Below, in pieces: positions 32,082 to 42,149 of a stretch of DNA of 64,000 bases (its first letter is position 1; each line of letters begins with the position of its first letter). The DNA comes from UM-FILTER-40-17 sp032251335 (GTDB lineage Bacteria; Bacteroidota; Bacteroidia; Flavobacteriales; Flavobacteriaceae): assembly GCA_032251335.1 (NCBI GenBank), contig JAVVDW010000015.1, positions 1 to 64,000 of the forward strand, given 5' to 3'. A model generated the notes under the pieces. It was given only the letters and a program-made list of their open reading frames with translations, searched no databases and was not told the origin of the DNA. Position numbers and translations under genes: made by a program.

Positions 32082-35000
32082 TCAATTTTCGTCCACCAAA
32101 ACCCATTCGCCTTTGTTGAGCAGGGTTTCGGCTTGTTTGTATTTTAAGATTTTGTTCTCACCGCTGATTACGTTTTTGATGCTAACCCGATCGTTGCGTC
32201 CTATTTTGGGTCGGTCTCGAACTATGGTTTCCACGGTTTGTCTGGCTTGTGTGTTCCCTGCGGCTTCTTTGGATTGCGCTGCGCGTTCGGCCATATTGAG
32301 CACTTCTTCTTTGCTTACATTTACCTTAGGTGCAGGGGCTTTTCTGGTACGCGCTTCGGCTATGGCTTGCGGGTTTTGTGTGGGTAGCTCGCCTTTGAAG
32401 AGGAATGAAATCACGTCTTTGTTTATCTGTTCTATGGTGCTTTTGAAAAGTTCGAAGGCTTCAAATTTATAAATAAGCAAAGGATCTTTTTGTTCGTGAA
32501 CAGCCAACTGAACGGATTGCTTTAGTTCGTCCATTTTGCGCAAGTGTGTTTTCCAAGCTTCGTCTATAATGGCAAGCGTGATGTTTTTTTCAAAATCCTG
32601 CACGAGCTGTTTTCCTTTGGACTGGTATGCTTTTTCCAGGTTGGTCACCACTTGCAGTGTTTTGATACCATCGCTGAAGGGGACAACAATTCGCTCAAAT
32701 TTTTGCGCGTTGTTTTCGTATATGTTTTTGATGACAGCAAAGGCAGTATCGGCACTTCTTTGCATTTTTTCACGGTAGTGAGCGTCGGCGGATACATAAA
32801 CTTTGGCCGTCAGCGAAGTGGTGTCCATACTTTCAAATTCCTTCGCACTTACAGGCACCTCAATTGAAAAATACTTGTAAAGTTCGTATTCGAAGTTTTT
32901 ATAATCACCAGATATTTTGTTGTTTTCAACAAGAATTTCTGAGGTGTCATAAATCATATTGGCGATGTCTAAAGCAAGTCGGTCGCCAAACAGGGCGTGA
33001 TACCTTCTCTTGTAGATAACCTCGCGTTGTGCATTCATCACGTCGTCGTATTCGAGTAGTCTTTTTCGAATGCCAAAGTTGTTTTCTTCTACCTTTTTCT
33101 GTGCACGTTCAATAGATTTTGAAATCATGCCATGTTGAATCAAATCGCCTTCTTGGTGACCCATGCGATCCATGAGTTTGGCAATTCTGTCGCTGCCGAA
33201 CAAACGCATCAAATCGTCTTCCAGAGAAACATAGAACTGTGAACTTCCAGGGTCGCCTTGTCGTCCGGCCCTTCCGCGCAGCTGTCTGTCAACCCTACGG
33301 GAGTCGTGTCTTTCGGTACCAATAATGGCCAAACCTCCGGCAGCTTTTACTTCTTCGGACAGCTTGATGTCTGTTCCTCTACCTGCCATGTTGGTGGCTA
33401 TGGTCACGATACCTTTTTTGCCTGCTTCGGCCACGATTTCTGCTTCTTTTTTGTGCAGTTTGGCATTCAATACGTTGTGTGGTACATTTCTGATTTTGAG
33501 CATGCGGCTCAACAACTCGGAAACTTCTACCGAAGTAGTGCCAATCAAAACAGGTCGGCCGGCTTGAGACAGCGCAGTAACTTCTTCAATGACGGCATTG
33601 TATTTTTCTCGTTTGGTTTTGTAAACCTTGTCGTTTTCGTCTTTCCGAATCACGGGTTTGTTGGTCGGGATTTCCATGACATCCAACTTGTAAATTTCCC
33701 AGAGTTCTCCGGCTTCGGTAACGGCAGTTCCTGTCATGCCCGAAAGCTTTTTATACATGCGGAAATAGTTCTGCAAAGTAACAGTGGCAAAGGTTTGAGT
33801 GGCTGCTTCCACTTTTACGTTTTCTTTGGCCTCAATGGCTTGGTGCAATCCGTCGCTATAGCGTCGGCCGTCCATGATACGGCCGGTTTGTTCATCTACA
33901 ATCAACACCTTGTTGTCTATCACCACATATTCCACGTCTTTTTCAAAAAGTGTGTAGGCTTTAAACAATTGGTTGAGGGTGTGAATACGTTCGCTTTTGA
34001 TATTAAAATCTCTGAAAAGTTCGTCTTTTAGTTTGCTTTTTTCCTCTATCGGAATGTCTTGACTTTCAATTTTGGCTATTTCAGTGCCAATTTCCGGCAG
34101 CACAAAAAAGTTCTTGTCGTCTTCCTCAGACAGGTATGCAATGCCTTTATCTGTCAGTTCCACTTGGTTGTTTTTTTCATCAATCACGAAATACAATTCC
34201 GCATCCACCAAAGGCATTTCACGGTTGTTGTCTTGCATGTATTGGTTTTCTGTTTTTTGAAGCAATTGCCTGATGCCTTCTTCACTTAAAAACTTGATGA
34301 GTGCCTTGTTTTTTGGAAGCCCTCTAAAGACCCTCAGTAACAAAAATCCACCCTCTTTATTGTTGCCTTCTTTGATGAGTTTTCGCGCCTCGGCTAGCAC
34401 GCCTGTGAGGTGTTGTCTTTGCAAATTTACCAAATTGGCGACCTTAGGCTTGAGCTCTATAAACTCGTGTCGATCGCCTTCGGGAACCGGCCCGGAGATA
34501 ATGAGCGGCGTTCTGGCATCATCGACCAACACAGAATCGACTTCATCTACAATGGCATAGTTGTGTTTGCGCTGCACCAAATCTTCGGGTGCGTGCGACA
34601 TATTATCGCGCAGGTAGTCAAAGCCAAATTCGTTGTTTGTACCGTAAGTGATATCGGCATTATAGGCATTTCTGCGTTCTGGAGAATGTGGCTGGTAATA
34701 GTCGATGCAATCCACACGCAATCCGTGAAACTCAAAAATAGGTGCCATCCAAGCACTGTCTCTTTTGGCCAAATAGTCATTCACGGTTACCAAATGTACC
34801 CCGTTTCCGGTAAGTGCGTTCAGGTAAACAGGCAACGTCGCTACCAAGGTTTTTCCCTCACCGGTTTGCATCTCTGCAATTTTCCCTTTGTGCATGGCAA
34901 TACCGCCAATGAGCTGCACGTCGTAGTGAATCATATCCCAAGTGATGGGTTTTCCGGCGGCGTCCCACGAATTTTGCCAAACGGCCTTGTCGCCATCAAG

Positions 35001-35444
35001 CTTTACATAGGATTTGGTGGCAGAAAACGCGCGGTCTGTTTCTTGTGCGGTAACTGTAAGCGTTTCGTTTTCTTTGAATCTACGCGCAGTTTCGCGAACT
35101 ACGGCAAAAGCTTCGGGCAGGATGTCGTCCAATACTTTTTGGGTCGTTTTGTAAATTTCTTCTTGTAGGTTATCTATTTGCTGATAGCGCGCTTCTTTTT
35201 CGTCTATGTTGACGTTTTCTTCCGCCTCTTTTCGAATTTTCTCTATCTCGACTTCTTGGTCTTGTATAGCAAGCTTTATTTTCTCTTTAAAATCAGCCGT
35301 TTTTTGACGGAGTTCATCGTGGGTTAGTTTCCCGAGAGATTTTTCTGCTTCGTTGATGGCTTTGACTAGGGGTAAAACTTCTTTGATGTCTTTTGCGGAT
35401 TTGTCACCTACAAAAACTTTTAATATGCTGTTTAGTACATTCAT
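32082..35444 (-). CDS. secA: Preprotein translocase ATPase SecA
   Basis: The 1120-residue motor drives preproteins through SecYEG. Motifs seen are Walker A MQTGEGKT (about residue 190), TYGTNNEFGFDYLRDNM, the DEAD-type VDEVDSVLVDDARTPLIISG segment, the second-domain TNMAGRGTDIKL and QLRGRAGRQGDPGSS. The protein is longer than the roughly 900-residue Escherichia coli form because of an insertion after LIISG (about 310-480) typical of Bacteroidota. It ends in KGEWVLVDEN without the zinc-binding SEC-C tail. It has its own -7-like box TAATTTTG (35475-35468, minus strand) just upstream and is followed by aguB. Confidence 0.97.
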   Translation of the reverse strand: MNVLNSILKVFVGDKSAKDIKEVLPLVKAINEAEKSLGKLTHDELRQKTADFKEKIKLAIQDQEVEIEKIRKEAEENVNIDEKEARYQQIDNLQEEIYKTTQKVLDDILPEAFAVVRETARRFKENETLTVTAQETDRAFSATKSYVKLDGDKAVWQNSWDAAGKPITWDMIHYDVQLIGGIAMHKGKIAEMQTGEGKTLVATLPVYLNALTGNGVHLVTVNDYLAKRDSAWMAPIFEFHGLRVDCIDYYQPHSPERRNAYNADITYGTNNEFGFDYLRDNMSHAPEDLVQRKHNYAIVDEVDSVLVDDARTPLIISGPVPEGDRHEFIELKPKVANLVNLQRQHLTGVLAEARKLIKEGNNKEGGFLLLRVFRGLPKNKALIKFLSEEGIRQLLQKTENQYMQDNNREMPLVDAELYFVIDEKNNQVELTDKGIAYLSEEDDKNFFVLPEIGTEIAKIESQDIPIEEKSKLKDELFRDFNIKSERIHTLNQLFKAYTLFEKDVEYVVIDNKVLIVDEQTGRIMDGRRYSDGLHQAIEAKENVKVEAATQTFATVTLQNYFRMYKKLSGMTGTAVTEAGELWEIYKLDVMEIPTNKPVIRKDENDKVYKTKREKYNAVIEEVTALSQAGRPVLIGTTSVEVSELLSRMLKIRNVPHNVLNAKLHKKEAEIVAEAGKKGIVTIATNMAGRGTDIKLSEEVKAAGGLAIIGTERHDSRRVDRQLRGRAGRQGDPGSSQFYVSLEDDLMRLFGSDRIAKLMDRMGHQEGDLIQHGMISKSIERAQKKVEENNFGIRKRLLEYDDVMNAQREVIYKRRYHALFGDRLALDIANMIYDTSEILVENNKISGDYKNFEYELYKYFSIEVPVSAKEFESMDTTSLTAKVYVSADAHYREKMQRSADTAFAVIKNIYENNAQKFERIVVPFSDGIKTLQVVTNLEKAYQSKGKQLVQDFEKNITLAIIDEAWKTHLRKMDELKQSVQLAVHEQKDPLLIYKFEAFELFKSTIEQINKDVISFLFKGELPTQNPQAIAEARTRKAPAPKVNVSKEEVLNMAERAAQSKEAAGNTQARQTVETIVRDRPKIGRNDRVSIKNVISGENKILKYKQAETLLNKGEWVLVDEN

Positions 35445-35477
35445 TGCTTAAATATGTTGAGCGGGTTCAAAATTAAA

Positions 35478-35507
35478 CAAAAAAAAAGCCTCACAGGAGA
35501 CTTTTTA
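35478..35507 (-). terminator. Terminator of the DUF2795 gene
   Basis: On the minus strand AAAAGTCTC pairs with GAGGCTTTT (one G-T pair) around CTGT, followed by a run of T. It separates the DUF2795 gene from secA. Confidence 0.8.
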
Positions 35508-35527
35508 GGATTGTTTTATAATAGTGT

Positions 35528-35749
35528 CTAATATTCGTCTTCGTTCCAAAGGTAATCTTCATCCGTAGGATAGTCTGACCAAATCTCTTCGATAGACTCA
35601 TATATTTCACCTTCGTCTTCAATGGCTTGAAGGTTTTCAACAACCTCCAAAGGCGCACCGGCTCTGATGGCATAATCAATCAGTTCGTCTTTGGTGGCAG
35701 GCCAGGGCGCATCACTCAGGTAAGATGCCAATTCTAAAGTCCAGTACAT
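35528..35749 (-). CDS. DUF2795 domain protein
   Basis: The 73-residue acidic protein shows ELASYLSDAPWPATKDELIDYAIRAGAP, a DUF2795 helical domain, and an acidic C-terminal tail (EEIWSDYPTDEDYLWNEDEY). The domain is common in small Bacteroidota proteins of unknown function. It is monocistronic, with a consensus promoter and a strong terminator. Its position immediately before secA is a fixed neighbourhood in many flavobacteria as far as I recall. Confidence 0.9.
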   Translation of the reverse strand: MYWTLELASYLSDAPWPATKDELIDYAIRAGAPLEVVENLQAIEDEGEIYESIEEIWSDYPTDEDYLWNEDEY

Positions 35750-35774
35750 AGTTTCGGTGTTATCAATTTTTCCG

Positions 35775-35804
35775 CAAAAATAAATTTTTAATTGAATCTT
35801 GCAA
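35775..35804 (-). promoter_or_regulatory. Promoter of the DUF2795 gene
   Basis: On the minus strand TTG (35804-35802) and TATTTTTG (35782-35775) are 19 bases apart, the ideal spacing, with the ATG 25 bases on. Confidence 0.75.
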
Positions 35805-35862
35805 GTTAAATCTTGTCTTTTTTAAAAAATAAAATCAAGAAGATAAAAAGCTGAAAATCAAT

Positions 35863-38289
35863 TTATTTTTTCTTTTTGATATAAAAAAAAGCGGCTCCGA
35901 GTGTTAAAATGCCTAAAATCAAACTGCTAAATAAGGCAATTTGACTTCCGGTCTCGATGACTTCGGGCTCAAATTTAAAATCTACAGTATGTTTTCCTGC
36001 GGGCAATTGCATAGCGCGCAAAATGTAATTTGCCCGAAAATGAGGCTGGGGATTCCCGTCCACATAAGCTTGCCAACCTTTTTCGTAATAAGCTTCTGAG
36101 AAAACGGCCACGCGTGGCGATTTGGATGTGTAAGTATAAGAAAGGTGGTTGGGTTGATAGGTTTTGATGCGAATCACATCAGTTGAATCTTTGGACAAAC
36201 GCGTCGTGTCTATCATATCGGCAAAAGCTTTATGCACGATGGCAGTAGTTTTGGTATCGATGCTGTCGAGTGCCAAAATTTCTTCGTTTTCATTGCTTGA
36301 AAACTGTACTTCATTTACCCACCAAACAGCGCCATTGGCATCGGGATTGATACCCGGAATGGGTGTGCCTTCTTCACTATTTTGGATGATGTACTTGACA
36401 TTCAACATATTGAGGATTTCCAATTTGTTTTTAGAAATATAGAAGTCATACAGATCCTGCATGCGCGCGGGTTTAGCTGCATGATAACCCCCTATGGATT
36501 TGTGAAAATAGGATGCACGGGCACTGTTGAACGGACTGCTTGTGAGGTCTAAAACCCTAAAATGCTGGTTGTCTTCCAATATACGTTTGTCCGCTTCTGT
36601 GGGCAAAAAGGCTTGGGCGAGTTGTTTGGAATCGACAAAGCTATCTGCGTTTACATATCTTTTGGCAACGCCGGCTAGGTCAAAAACAACCAATAGTCCT
36701 ATGCCCATCAAGAGCACCCGGCGGTTTATTTTTTCTTGAAAATAGCCCCAAAGCAAACCGAAAACCAATAGCACCAGCAGTAAACTGCGAAAAGCATCTG
36801 TGCCGGCCATCGTTGCTCGGTCTGTTTCGAGTGCATCGATAAATCCGGGGCCGAGCTGTGAGGCATAGTAACCATCGTTGATGCCGGAAAAATCAAACAG
36901 GCTGTTTTTAAACAAGATAATGAGCAGGCTTAAACCTCCGGTTATTCCCAAAGCGTAAACGAGCGATTTTTTGCGTTCGGAAACAGTAAGTTCTTTTTGT
37001 TGAAACAGATACAAGCCCCAAGCGGCCATGACAGGAGCGCAAAGCTCGACAATAACCTGTATGGAAGAAACGGCACGAAATTTATCGTAAAGCGGTATAT
37101 ATTTAATAAATAAATCTGTCAGCAACGGAAAGTTTTTACCCCAAGAAAGTAGAAGTGACAGTATCATGGCACTGGCAAAACCTTTTTTCAGGGCGCCTTT
37201 GGAGAGCATAAACCCCACAATTAACAGAAAAATAACCACGGCACCCAAATAGGCCGGAGCCGCAACTATGGGTTGATCGCCCCAATAGGTGGGTGCGCTT
37301 TCAGCGAATGAAGTGGCTTGGGCGTTGGTAGCACCTTGTTTGCGAAGGTAATCGTAAAGTGCAGATTCTTTGCCTAGGTTTTCCGAATTGCTTCCGCCGT
37401 AAAGTCGGGGAATGAGCAGATTTAAAGTTTCCCCAATACCATAGCTGTATTCGGTGATATAAGATTTGTCAAGACCTGTTGTGTTTTCTTTGAGTGTACC
37501 GTCCGGATTGATGTTTAAGGTTGAAGTGCCGCGGGTACTATAAGCAGTGTATTCGCCGGTGGCCATCAGGTTGGTTGCGTTGAGGCCAAGTGCCAATACG
37601 ACGGCAATAACCAGCAACCCGACATTTTTCAAGAAAGTGGGTAATATTTTGTCTTTGAAAGCTTGTAAGGCATAGAAGAGCAAGATTATTGCAGTGAGTA
37701 TGCCCAAGTAATAAGTCATTTGGAAATGATTGGCATTGAGCTCGAGTCCCATTGCAATAGTTGTGATCAAAAAAGCCGGTAATGCAGGTTTGCGAAGCAA
37801 CCACAAAACACCCGCCAGAAAAAGTGGCATATAGCCTATGGCGTGCGCTTTGGCATTGTGTCCCACACCGAGTATGATGATGAGATAGGTTGAAAAACCA
37901 AATGCCAATGCGCCAAGCACTGCAATTTTATAATCGATTTTCATGACGAGCAATAGCGCGTAGAGTCCGGCAAAATACAAAAACAGATAATCTGCCGGAC
38001 GCGGCAGGAAACGAAGCGTAAGGTCTAGTTTTTTGATGTAGTTGTGCGGGTATTTTGCACCCAATTGATAGGTGGGCATGCCGCCAAAAGCAGCATCTGT
38101 CCAATAGGATTCTTCACCGCTTTCTGCTCGAAAATCATTTTGCAGTTTGGCCATACCGCGGTATTGCACGATATCACTTTGGTAAATTTCTTTTCCTTGC
38201 ATCACCGGATAGAAATACACCATGGCGGCTACTGCAAAGAACGCCAAAACAATCAGGTGTGGGATGAATTTTCGAATCGCTAGCGTCAT
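35863..38289 (-). CDS. YfhO-like multi-spanning membrane protein
   Basis: The 808-residue inner-membrane protein has about a dozen helices and begins with a short cytosolic segment and a first helix (LIVLAFFAVAAMVYFYP). The conserved LRFLPRPADYLFLYFAGLYALL, a large extracytoplasmic segment (about 560-760) with GGYHAAKPARMQDLYDF and VAVFSEAYYEKGWQAYVDG, and a final helix before a KKKK tail match the YfhO/GT-C-like family. YfhO proteins are linked to glycosylation of wall or lipid polymers in Firmicutes; the Bacteroidota role is unknown. The DUF4834 gene lies 18 bases upstream and is probably co-transcribed. Confidence 0.9.
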   Translation of the reverse strand: MTLAIRKFIPHLIVLAFFAVAAMVYFYPVMQGKEIYQSDIVQYRGMAKLQNDFRAESGEESYWTDAAFGGMPTYQLGAKYPHNYIKKLDLTLRFLPRPADYLFLYFAGLYALLLVMKIDYKIAVLGALAFGFSTYLIIILGVGHNAKAHAIGYMPLFLAGVLWLLRKPALPAFLITTIAMGLELNANHFQMTYYLGILTAIILLFYALQAFKDKILPTFLKNVGLLVIAVVLALGLNATNLMATGEYTAYSTRGTSTLNINPDGTLKENTTGLDKSYITEYSYGIGETLNLLIPRLYGGSNSENLGKESALYDYLRKQGATNAQATSFAESAPTYWGDQPIVAAPAYLGAVVIFLLIVGFMLSKGALKKGFASAMILSLLLSWGKNFPLLTDLFIKYIPLYDKFRAVSSIQVIVELCAPVMAAWGLYLFQQKELTVSERKKSLVYALGITGGLSLLIILFKNSLFDFSGINDGYYASQLGPGFIDALETDRATMAGTDAFRSLLLVLLVFGLLWGYFQEKINRRVLLMGIGLLVVFDLAGVAKRYVNADSFVDSKQLAQAFLPTEADKRILEDNQHFRVLDLTSSPFNSARASYFHKSIGGYHAAKPARMQDLYDFYISKNKLEILNMLNVKYIIQNSEEGTPIPGINPDANGAVWWVNEVQFSSNENEEILALDSIDTKTTAIVHKAFADMIDTTRLSKDSTDVIRIKTYQPNHLSYTYTSKSPRVAVFSEAYYEKGWQAYVDGNPQPHFRANYILRAMQLPAGKHTVDFKFEPEVIETGSQIALFSSLILGILTLGAAFFYIKKKK

Positions 38290-38307
38290 TTGAGTTGGTT
38301 TGGTGGA

Positions 38308-38553
38308 TTAGTCAATCTCCTCGTAATCTATATATTCGCCCAATTTGTCATCTTTGGGTTTTTGCTTCGGAGGTGTTTTTGATTGGTTCTGTTGGGTTTG
38401 TTTGTATTGTTCACGTACTTTTTGTTCAAACTTTTTGGACATATACCGCATAAAATAAGGTGCCAAAAAGCGCATGATTAACCGCAGTCCGTAATACACA
38501 GCCAGAAAAATAACGATAATTCTAATCAATCCTGTTAAGGAAGCCATCTGCAT
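38308..38553 (-). CDS. DUF4834 family small membrane protein
   Basis: The 81-residue protein has one membrane helix (about 7-25, IRIIVIFLAVYYGLRLIM), followed by a basic, glutamine-rich stretch and an acidic end (LGEYIDYEEID). This matches DUF4834, a Bacteroidota family without known function. The start at 38553 (MQMASLTG), or the ATG two codons later, is preferred over 38583, since a -7 box TATTTTTG (38580-38573, minus strand) overlaps the earlier codon. It leads the transcript with the YfhO-like gene. Confidence 0.85.
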   Translation of the reverse strand: MQMASLTGLIRIIVIFLAVYYGLRLIMRFLAPYFMRYMSKKFEQKVREQYKQTQQNQSKTPPKQKPKDDKLGEYIDYEEID

Positions 38554-38679
38554 AGTGAGTCTTTTAAGGCTACAAAAATACAATTCTATCGGAAAAGGAA
38601 AGGTAAAGAAAAGTATAAAACATTTTATGCTGCTTTTTTTGATAAAACAGCCTTTTTTTAAATGATTAGAAAAAACAAA

Positions 38680-39093
38680 CTAGTTCCCAAAAACAAGATC
38701 GATGGCTTTTTGAGCTACCAGTATATCTTCAGCTTCTTCCAGCCCGCTGACACCGATAGCTCCGATGACCTCGCCATTTTGAACAATAGGTAAACCGCCG
38801 CCAAATCCTGTAATCTTTGGGTCGCCCCAATTGCCAATCGGGTAGGCGTTTTTCCGAATTTTTTCGCCTAACGATTCGGTAGTGCAACGATCGCGGGCCG
38901 CCGTATAAGCTTTGTTTTGGCTGATGGTGACAGAAGCACCATTGGCACCATCCATACGCAAAAAGGCCAGCAGTTCACCATCGGGACCGGCAACAGCTAC
39001 GCTGATATTTGCCTGCATGGCTAGTGTGGTTTGCAAGGCTGATGAAATAAGTTGTTGTGCCTCTGCGGCACTTATTTTTGCAAAAGTTTTCAT
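38680..39093 (-). CDS. GlcG/HbpS-family heme-binding-like protein
   Basis: The 137-residue protein is a single GlcG/HbpS (DUF336) domain: QANISVAVAGPDGELLAFLRMDGA, SQNKAYTAA, GGLPIVQNGEVIGAIGVSG and a final QKAIDLVFG helix. Members bind heme or corrinoids and form oligomers; others lie in glycolate and diol operons. There is no signal peptide. The ATG at 39093 is preferred over 39105 because a TATATTTG box at 39124-39117 (minus strand) would leave almost no leader for the earlier one. It stands alone. Confidence 0.88.
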   Translation of the reverse strand: MKTFAKISAAEAQQLISSALQTTLAMQANISVAVAGPDGELLAFLRMDGANGASVTISQNKAYTAARDRCTTESLGEKIRKNAYPIGNWGDPKITGFGGGLPIVQNGEVIGAIGVSGLEEAEDILVAQKAIDLVFGN

Positions 39094-39497
39094 ATTGATT
39101 ATCATGGGTTAAAGAACAAATATAAAGTTTCTTTGCCATCTGAGTTGGATTTTTTGAAATGTATTCTCAAGCGGATCCAACCCCTTAGGAATTTTGCCAC
39201 ACCCAAAGGCATCAACCCGGTATTTACTTCATTATTCTTGTTCCTTTGCGTTTTCATTTTTAATTAACCAAATAAAGCTAACTTTTTTTGGTATAATTAG
39301 CTGATTTGATGCCTGAAAACAACCAAATTTATGATTGTTCACATGGATTTATCAATGGTATTTCAGTCATTTTACCCGACGGATATTTTTTTTGATTTCT
39401 ATTTTTTTTAGAAATAGCCCTATCTTCGCAAGGGATTGATAGGCACTATTAGGTAAACCGATTAATCAAGACAAACAACAGAAAACAAACCATAAGC
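39094..39497. other. Intergenic region between divergent genes
   Basis: This holds the -7-like box of the GlcG gene (39117-39124, minus strand) and a weak TATCTTCG box at 39421-39428 before deoD. No reading frame, repeat or hairpin of note is seen. Confidence 0.5.
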
Positions 39498-40205
39498 ATG
39501 AGTATTCACATAGAAGCAAAGGCAGGACAAGTTGCCGAGAAAATATTATTGCCCGGCGATCCACTTCGCGCGCAATGGATTGCCGAAACTTGGCTGGAAA
39601 ATCCGATTTGTTACAACAAAGTTCGAAACATGCTCGGGTTTACCGGAACTTACAAAGGACAGCTAATATCGGTACAAGGCACGGGCATGGGCGTACCTTC
39701 CATTTCTATCTATGCAGAAGAACTCATCAGAGATTTTGGGGTCAAGCAACTGATTCGGGTAGGCTCGGCAGGGTCGTATCATCCACAAGTTGCGTTGCTC
39801 GATGTGGTTATAGCCATGGCAGCTTCCACCACTTCTGGCATCAACCGCTTGCGCTTTCACGGTGCAGATTTTGCGCCTACGGCCAGTTTTGAGCTCTTTG
39901 TCAAGGCACTTCGGGCTTCAGAAAAACTGAAGATACCTGTCAAAGGCGGCAATGTGCTCACTTCGGACTTGTTTTACGAAGACCGCTTCGAGGATTTTCA
40001 GAAGTGGGCCGATTTTGGCGTGTTGTGTGTAGAAATGGAAACGGCCGGTTTGTACACCCTAGCGGCCAAGCACCGGGTAGATGCATTGACGTTGCTCACC
40101 ATTTCCGATTCGTTGGTGACCGGAGAAAAAACGACGGCTTCCGAACGCGAAACCACTTTTTCTGAGATGATAGAAATTGCATTAAACACACTTACAGATG
40201 CTTAA
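39498..40205 (+). CDS. deoD: Purine nucleoside phosphorylase
   Basis: The 235-residue enzyme is the hexameric DeoD type, which phosphorolyses purine (deoxy)nucleosides to free base and (deoxy)ribose-1-phosphate. It opens MSIHIEAKAGQVAEKILLPGDPLRAQWIA with the phosphate-binding GDPLRA, has GTGMGVPSISIYAEELI, RVGSAGSYHP, the substrate-binding VEMETAGLYTLA and the catalytic ISDSLVTGE near residue 205. It overlaps the next gene by 8 bases, so the two are co-translated. Its place is purine salvage. Confidence 0.96.
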   Translation: MSIHIEAKAGQVAEKILLPGDPLRAQWIAETWLENPICYNKVRNMLGFTGTYKGQLISVQGTGMGVPSISIYAEELIRDFGVKQLIRVGSAGSYHPQVALLDVVIAMAASTTSGINRLRFHGADFAPTASFELFVKALRASEKLKIPVKGGNVLTSDLFYEDRFEDFQKWADFGVLCVEMETAGLYTLAAKHRVDALTLLTISDSLVTGEKTTASERETTFSEMIEIALNTLTDA

Positions 40206-40704
40206 GAAATTCATTTTATTATTGTTGCTGCCTTTGTTGATGGCCTGTCCGTCTCCAAATAAAGATGCGGAAATCACTACGTATTACTTTATTCGACATG
40301 CCGAAAAAGACCTCAGCAATCCGGACAATCCCAACCCTGATTTGACAGCCGAAGGCTTGCAACGCGCCGAAAAGTGGCGAGAAATATTGGGCCAGGTGCG
40401 TTTTGATGAAGTATATTCGACCGATTTGATACGTACGCGAAAAACAGCACAACCCATAGCCGAAGCGCAGGGACTCAGTGTTCGGCTATACAATCACAAA
40501 GATTTGGACTACAAACAATTCCTGGAAAATACCCGTGGAAAAACTGTATTGGTGGTGGGCCACAGCAACTCTACACCCAAATTTGTCAACTGGTTTGTGG
40601 GGTATGATAAATATGAAGAAATCGATGAAAAACAATACGGATTTTTGTTTCAAGTCGTACTGTTAGGTGATAAAGTAGCTGCATCATTGTTTGAGATTGA
40701 CTGA
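40198..40704 (+). CDS. Histidine phosphatase family lipoprotein
   Basis: The 168-residue protein has a lipoprotein signal (Cys17 in LLMAC) and a compact histidine phosphatase domain. The phosphorylated His34 is in FIRHAEKD; the partners are RTRKTAQPIA and VVGHSNSTP. The size is that of SixA-like members rather than full phosphoglycerate mutases. Export as a lipoprotein suggests it acts on phosphorylated compounds in the periplasm. Overlap with deoD hints at a role in nucleotide salvage from outside, but that is inference. Confidence 0.9.
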   Translation: MLKKFILLLLLPLLMACPSPNKDAEITTYYFIRHAEKDLSNPDNPNPDLTAEGLQRAEKWREILGQVRFDEVYSTDLIRTRKTAQPIAEAQGLSVRLYNHKDLDYKQFLENTRGKTVLVVGHSNSTPKFVNWFVGYDKYEEIDEKQYGFLFQVVLLGDKVAASLFEID

Positions 40705-40793
40705 TTTTATTGATCAACTTGTTCAGATGCGTTTAAAAATATCTTTCAGCCGATTGCTTATATTTACTCGCTTGTTCGTTTAAATTCTAGCAT

Positions 40794-42083
40794 ATGTCGT
40801 TTAAACATGATTCTATCAAAGAGGCTTTTTTGCATTTTGTTTGGCAACAAAAGAAATTCAATTTTCAGCATCTAAAAACCACAAAAGGGCAGCAAATTAG
40901 GTTATTGCAAGTTGGGCAATATAATACAGATGCGGGTCCGGATTTTTTCAATGCGCAAATCGAAATAGACGGTCAAAAATGGGCCGGAAATGTAGAAATG
41001 CACCTGCGCGCTTCGGATTGGTACAAACATCACCACGAAACAGACCGAGCTTATGACAATGTTATCTTGCATGTGGTTTGGGAGCAGGATGCTGAGGTCT
41101 TTTACGCAGACGAAAAACCCATACCTACCCTGGTTTTGGCGCCCTATGTGCCACGCGAACTGTTGGACAAATATACCGAACTGATGCAGCTCAAACCTTC
41201 AGGAATTCTCTGTGAGAAGGACTTTGCACATGTAGATAGTTTCGTAAAACAACATTGGTTTGAAAGCCTGTACTTGGAGAGGCTTGAACAGAAAACCACT
41301 TACATTCAACAACTGCTTTCACAAAATCAAAACGATTGGGAAGCGACACTTTTTTATATGTTGGCAAGGTATTTTGGTTTAAAAGTAAACGCAGCTGCTT
41401 TTGAATCGATGGCCCAACAAACTGACTTTGCCATTGTCCGGAAGCTCAGAGAAAACCAAGAAGCACTCGAAGCCCTTTTTATGGGGCAAAACCACCTGCT
41501 CGACAAAGATATTGTAGATCCTTATCTACACAAACTGCGCGACTCCTACGCCTATACACAACATAAATTCCAATTGGACCATCAAAACATTCAACGCGCA
41601 CAGTTTTTTAGGTTGCGACCGCCTAATTTTCCCAACATTCGCCTATCTCAATTGGCCGGTTTATACGCAAAACACGCCGCCGTATTTCACCGACTATTGG
41701 AAGCTCAAAGCCTCAATGATTTCTACAGGATTTTTGATGTAACTGCGGCATCGTATTGGGACAATCACTATACCTTCGGAACCCTCTCAAAGCCTTCAAA
41801 AAAGAAACTCACAAAAAGTTTTATAGATATTCAACTCATCAACGTTGTGTTTCCGATGCGCTTTGCCTACTCAACTGTCCAAGGCAAAAACCCATTTGAG
41901 CAAATTTTGGATTGGATGCAGCAAATGGCTCCCGAAAAAAACCGTTATACCAAGCTTTTCGACGATATTGAACTCATTAATAAAAATGCACTCGTCAGTC
42001 AGGCGCTGCTTCAGCTTAGTCAAAATTACTGTTTTAAAAATCGCTGCTTGTCGTGCGAAGTAGGAAATTTTTTGTTGAAATAA
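40794..42083 (+). CDS. DUF2851 family protein
   Basis: The 429-residue cytosolic protein matches DUF2851, a Bacteroidota family. Diagnostic segments are the N-terminal EAFLHFVWQQKKFNF, GPDFFNAQIEIDGQKWAGNVEMHLRASDWYKHHHETD of which AGNVEMHLRASDW is the core, YDNVILHVVWE and the cysteine pair near the end (CFKNRCLSCEVG). The Cys-rich C-terminus and the His-rich core suggest a metal site. No function is established. It is monocistronic, with a TATATTTA box near 40760. Confidence 0.92.
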   Translation: MSFKHDSIKEAFLHFVWQQKKFNFQHLKTTKGQQIRLLQVGQYNTDAGPDFFNAQIEIDGQKWAGNVEMHLRASDWYKHHHETDRAYDNVILHVVWEQDAEVFYADEKPIPTLVLAPYVPRELLDKYTELMQLKPSGILCEKDFAHVDSFVKQHWFESLYLERLEQKTTYIQQLLSQNQNDWEATLFYMLARYFGLKVNAAAFESMAQQTDFAIVRKLRENQEALEALFMGQNHLLDKDIVDPYLHKLRDSYAYTQHKFQLDHQNIQRAQFFRLRPPNFPNIRLSQLAGLYAKHAAVFHRLLEAQSLNDFYRIFDVTAASYWDNHYTFGTLSKPSKKKLTKSFIDIQLINVVFPMRFAYSTVQGKNPFEQILDWMQQMAPEKNRYTKLFDDIELINKNALVSQALLQLSQNYCFKNRCLSCEVGNFLLK

Positions 42084-42149
42084 TTTGTTTTTATTAAAAA
42101 AAAGTTAATTTTATCAAATAAAAAGTTAACAAAATTAAAACATCACTAC

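Noticed and set aside
33258..34031. 257-codon open frame antisense to secA
   Set aside because: It mirrors the secA coding frame, has no promoter and encodes a low-complexity Phe/Val-rich sequence typical of antisense shadows.
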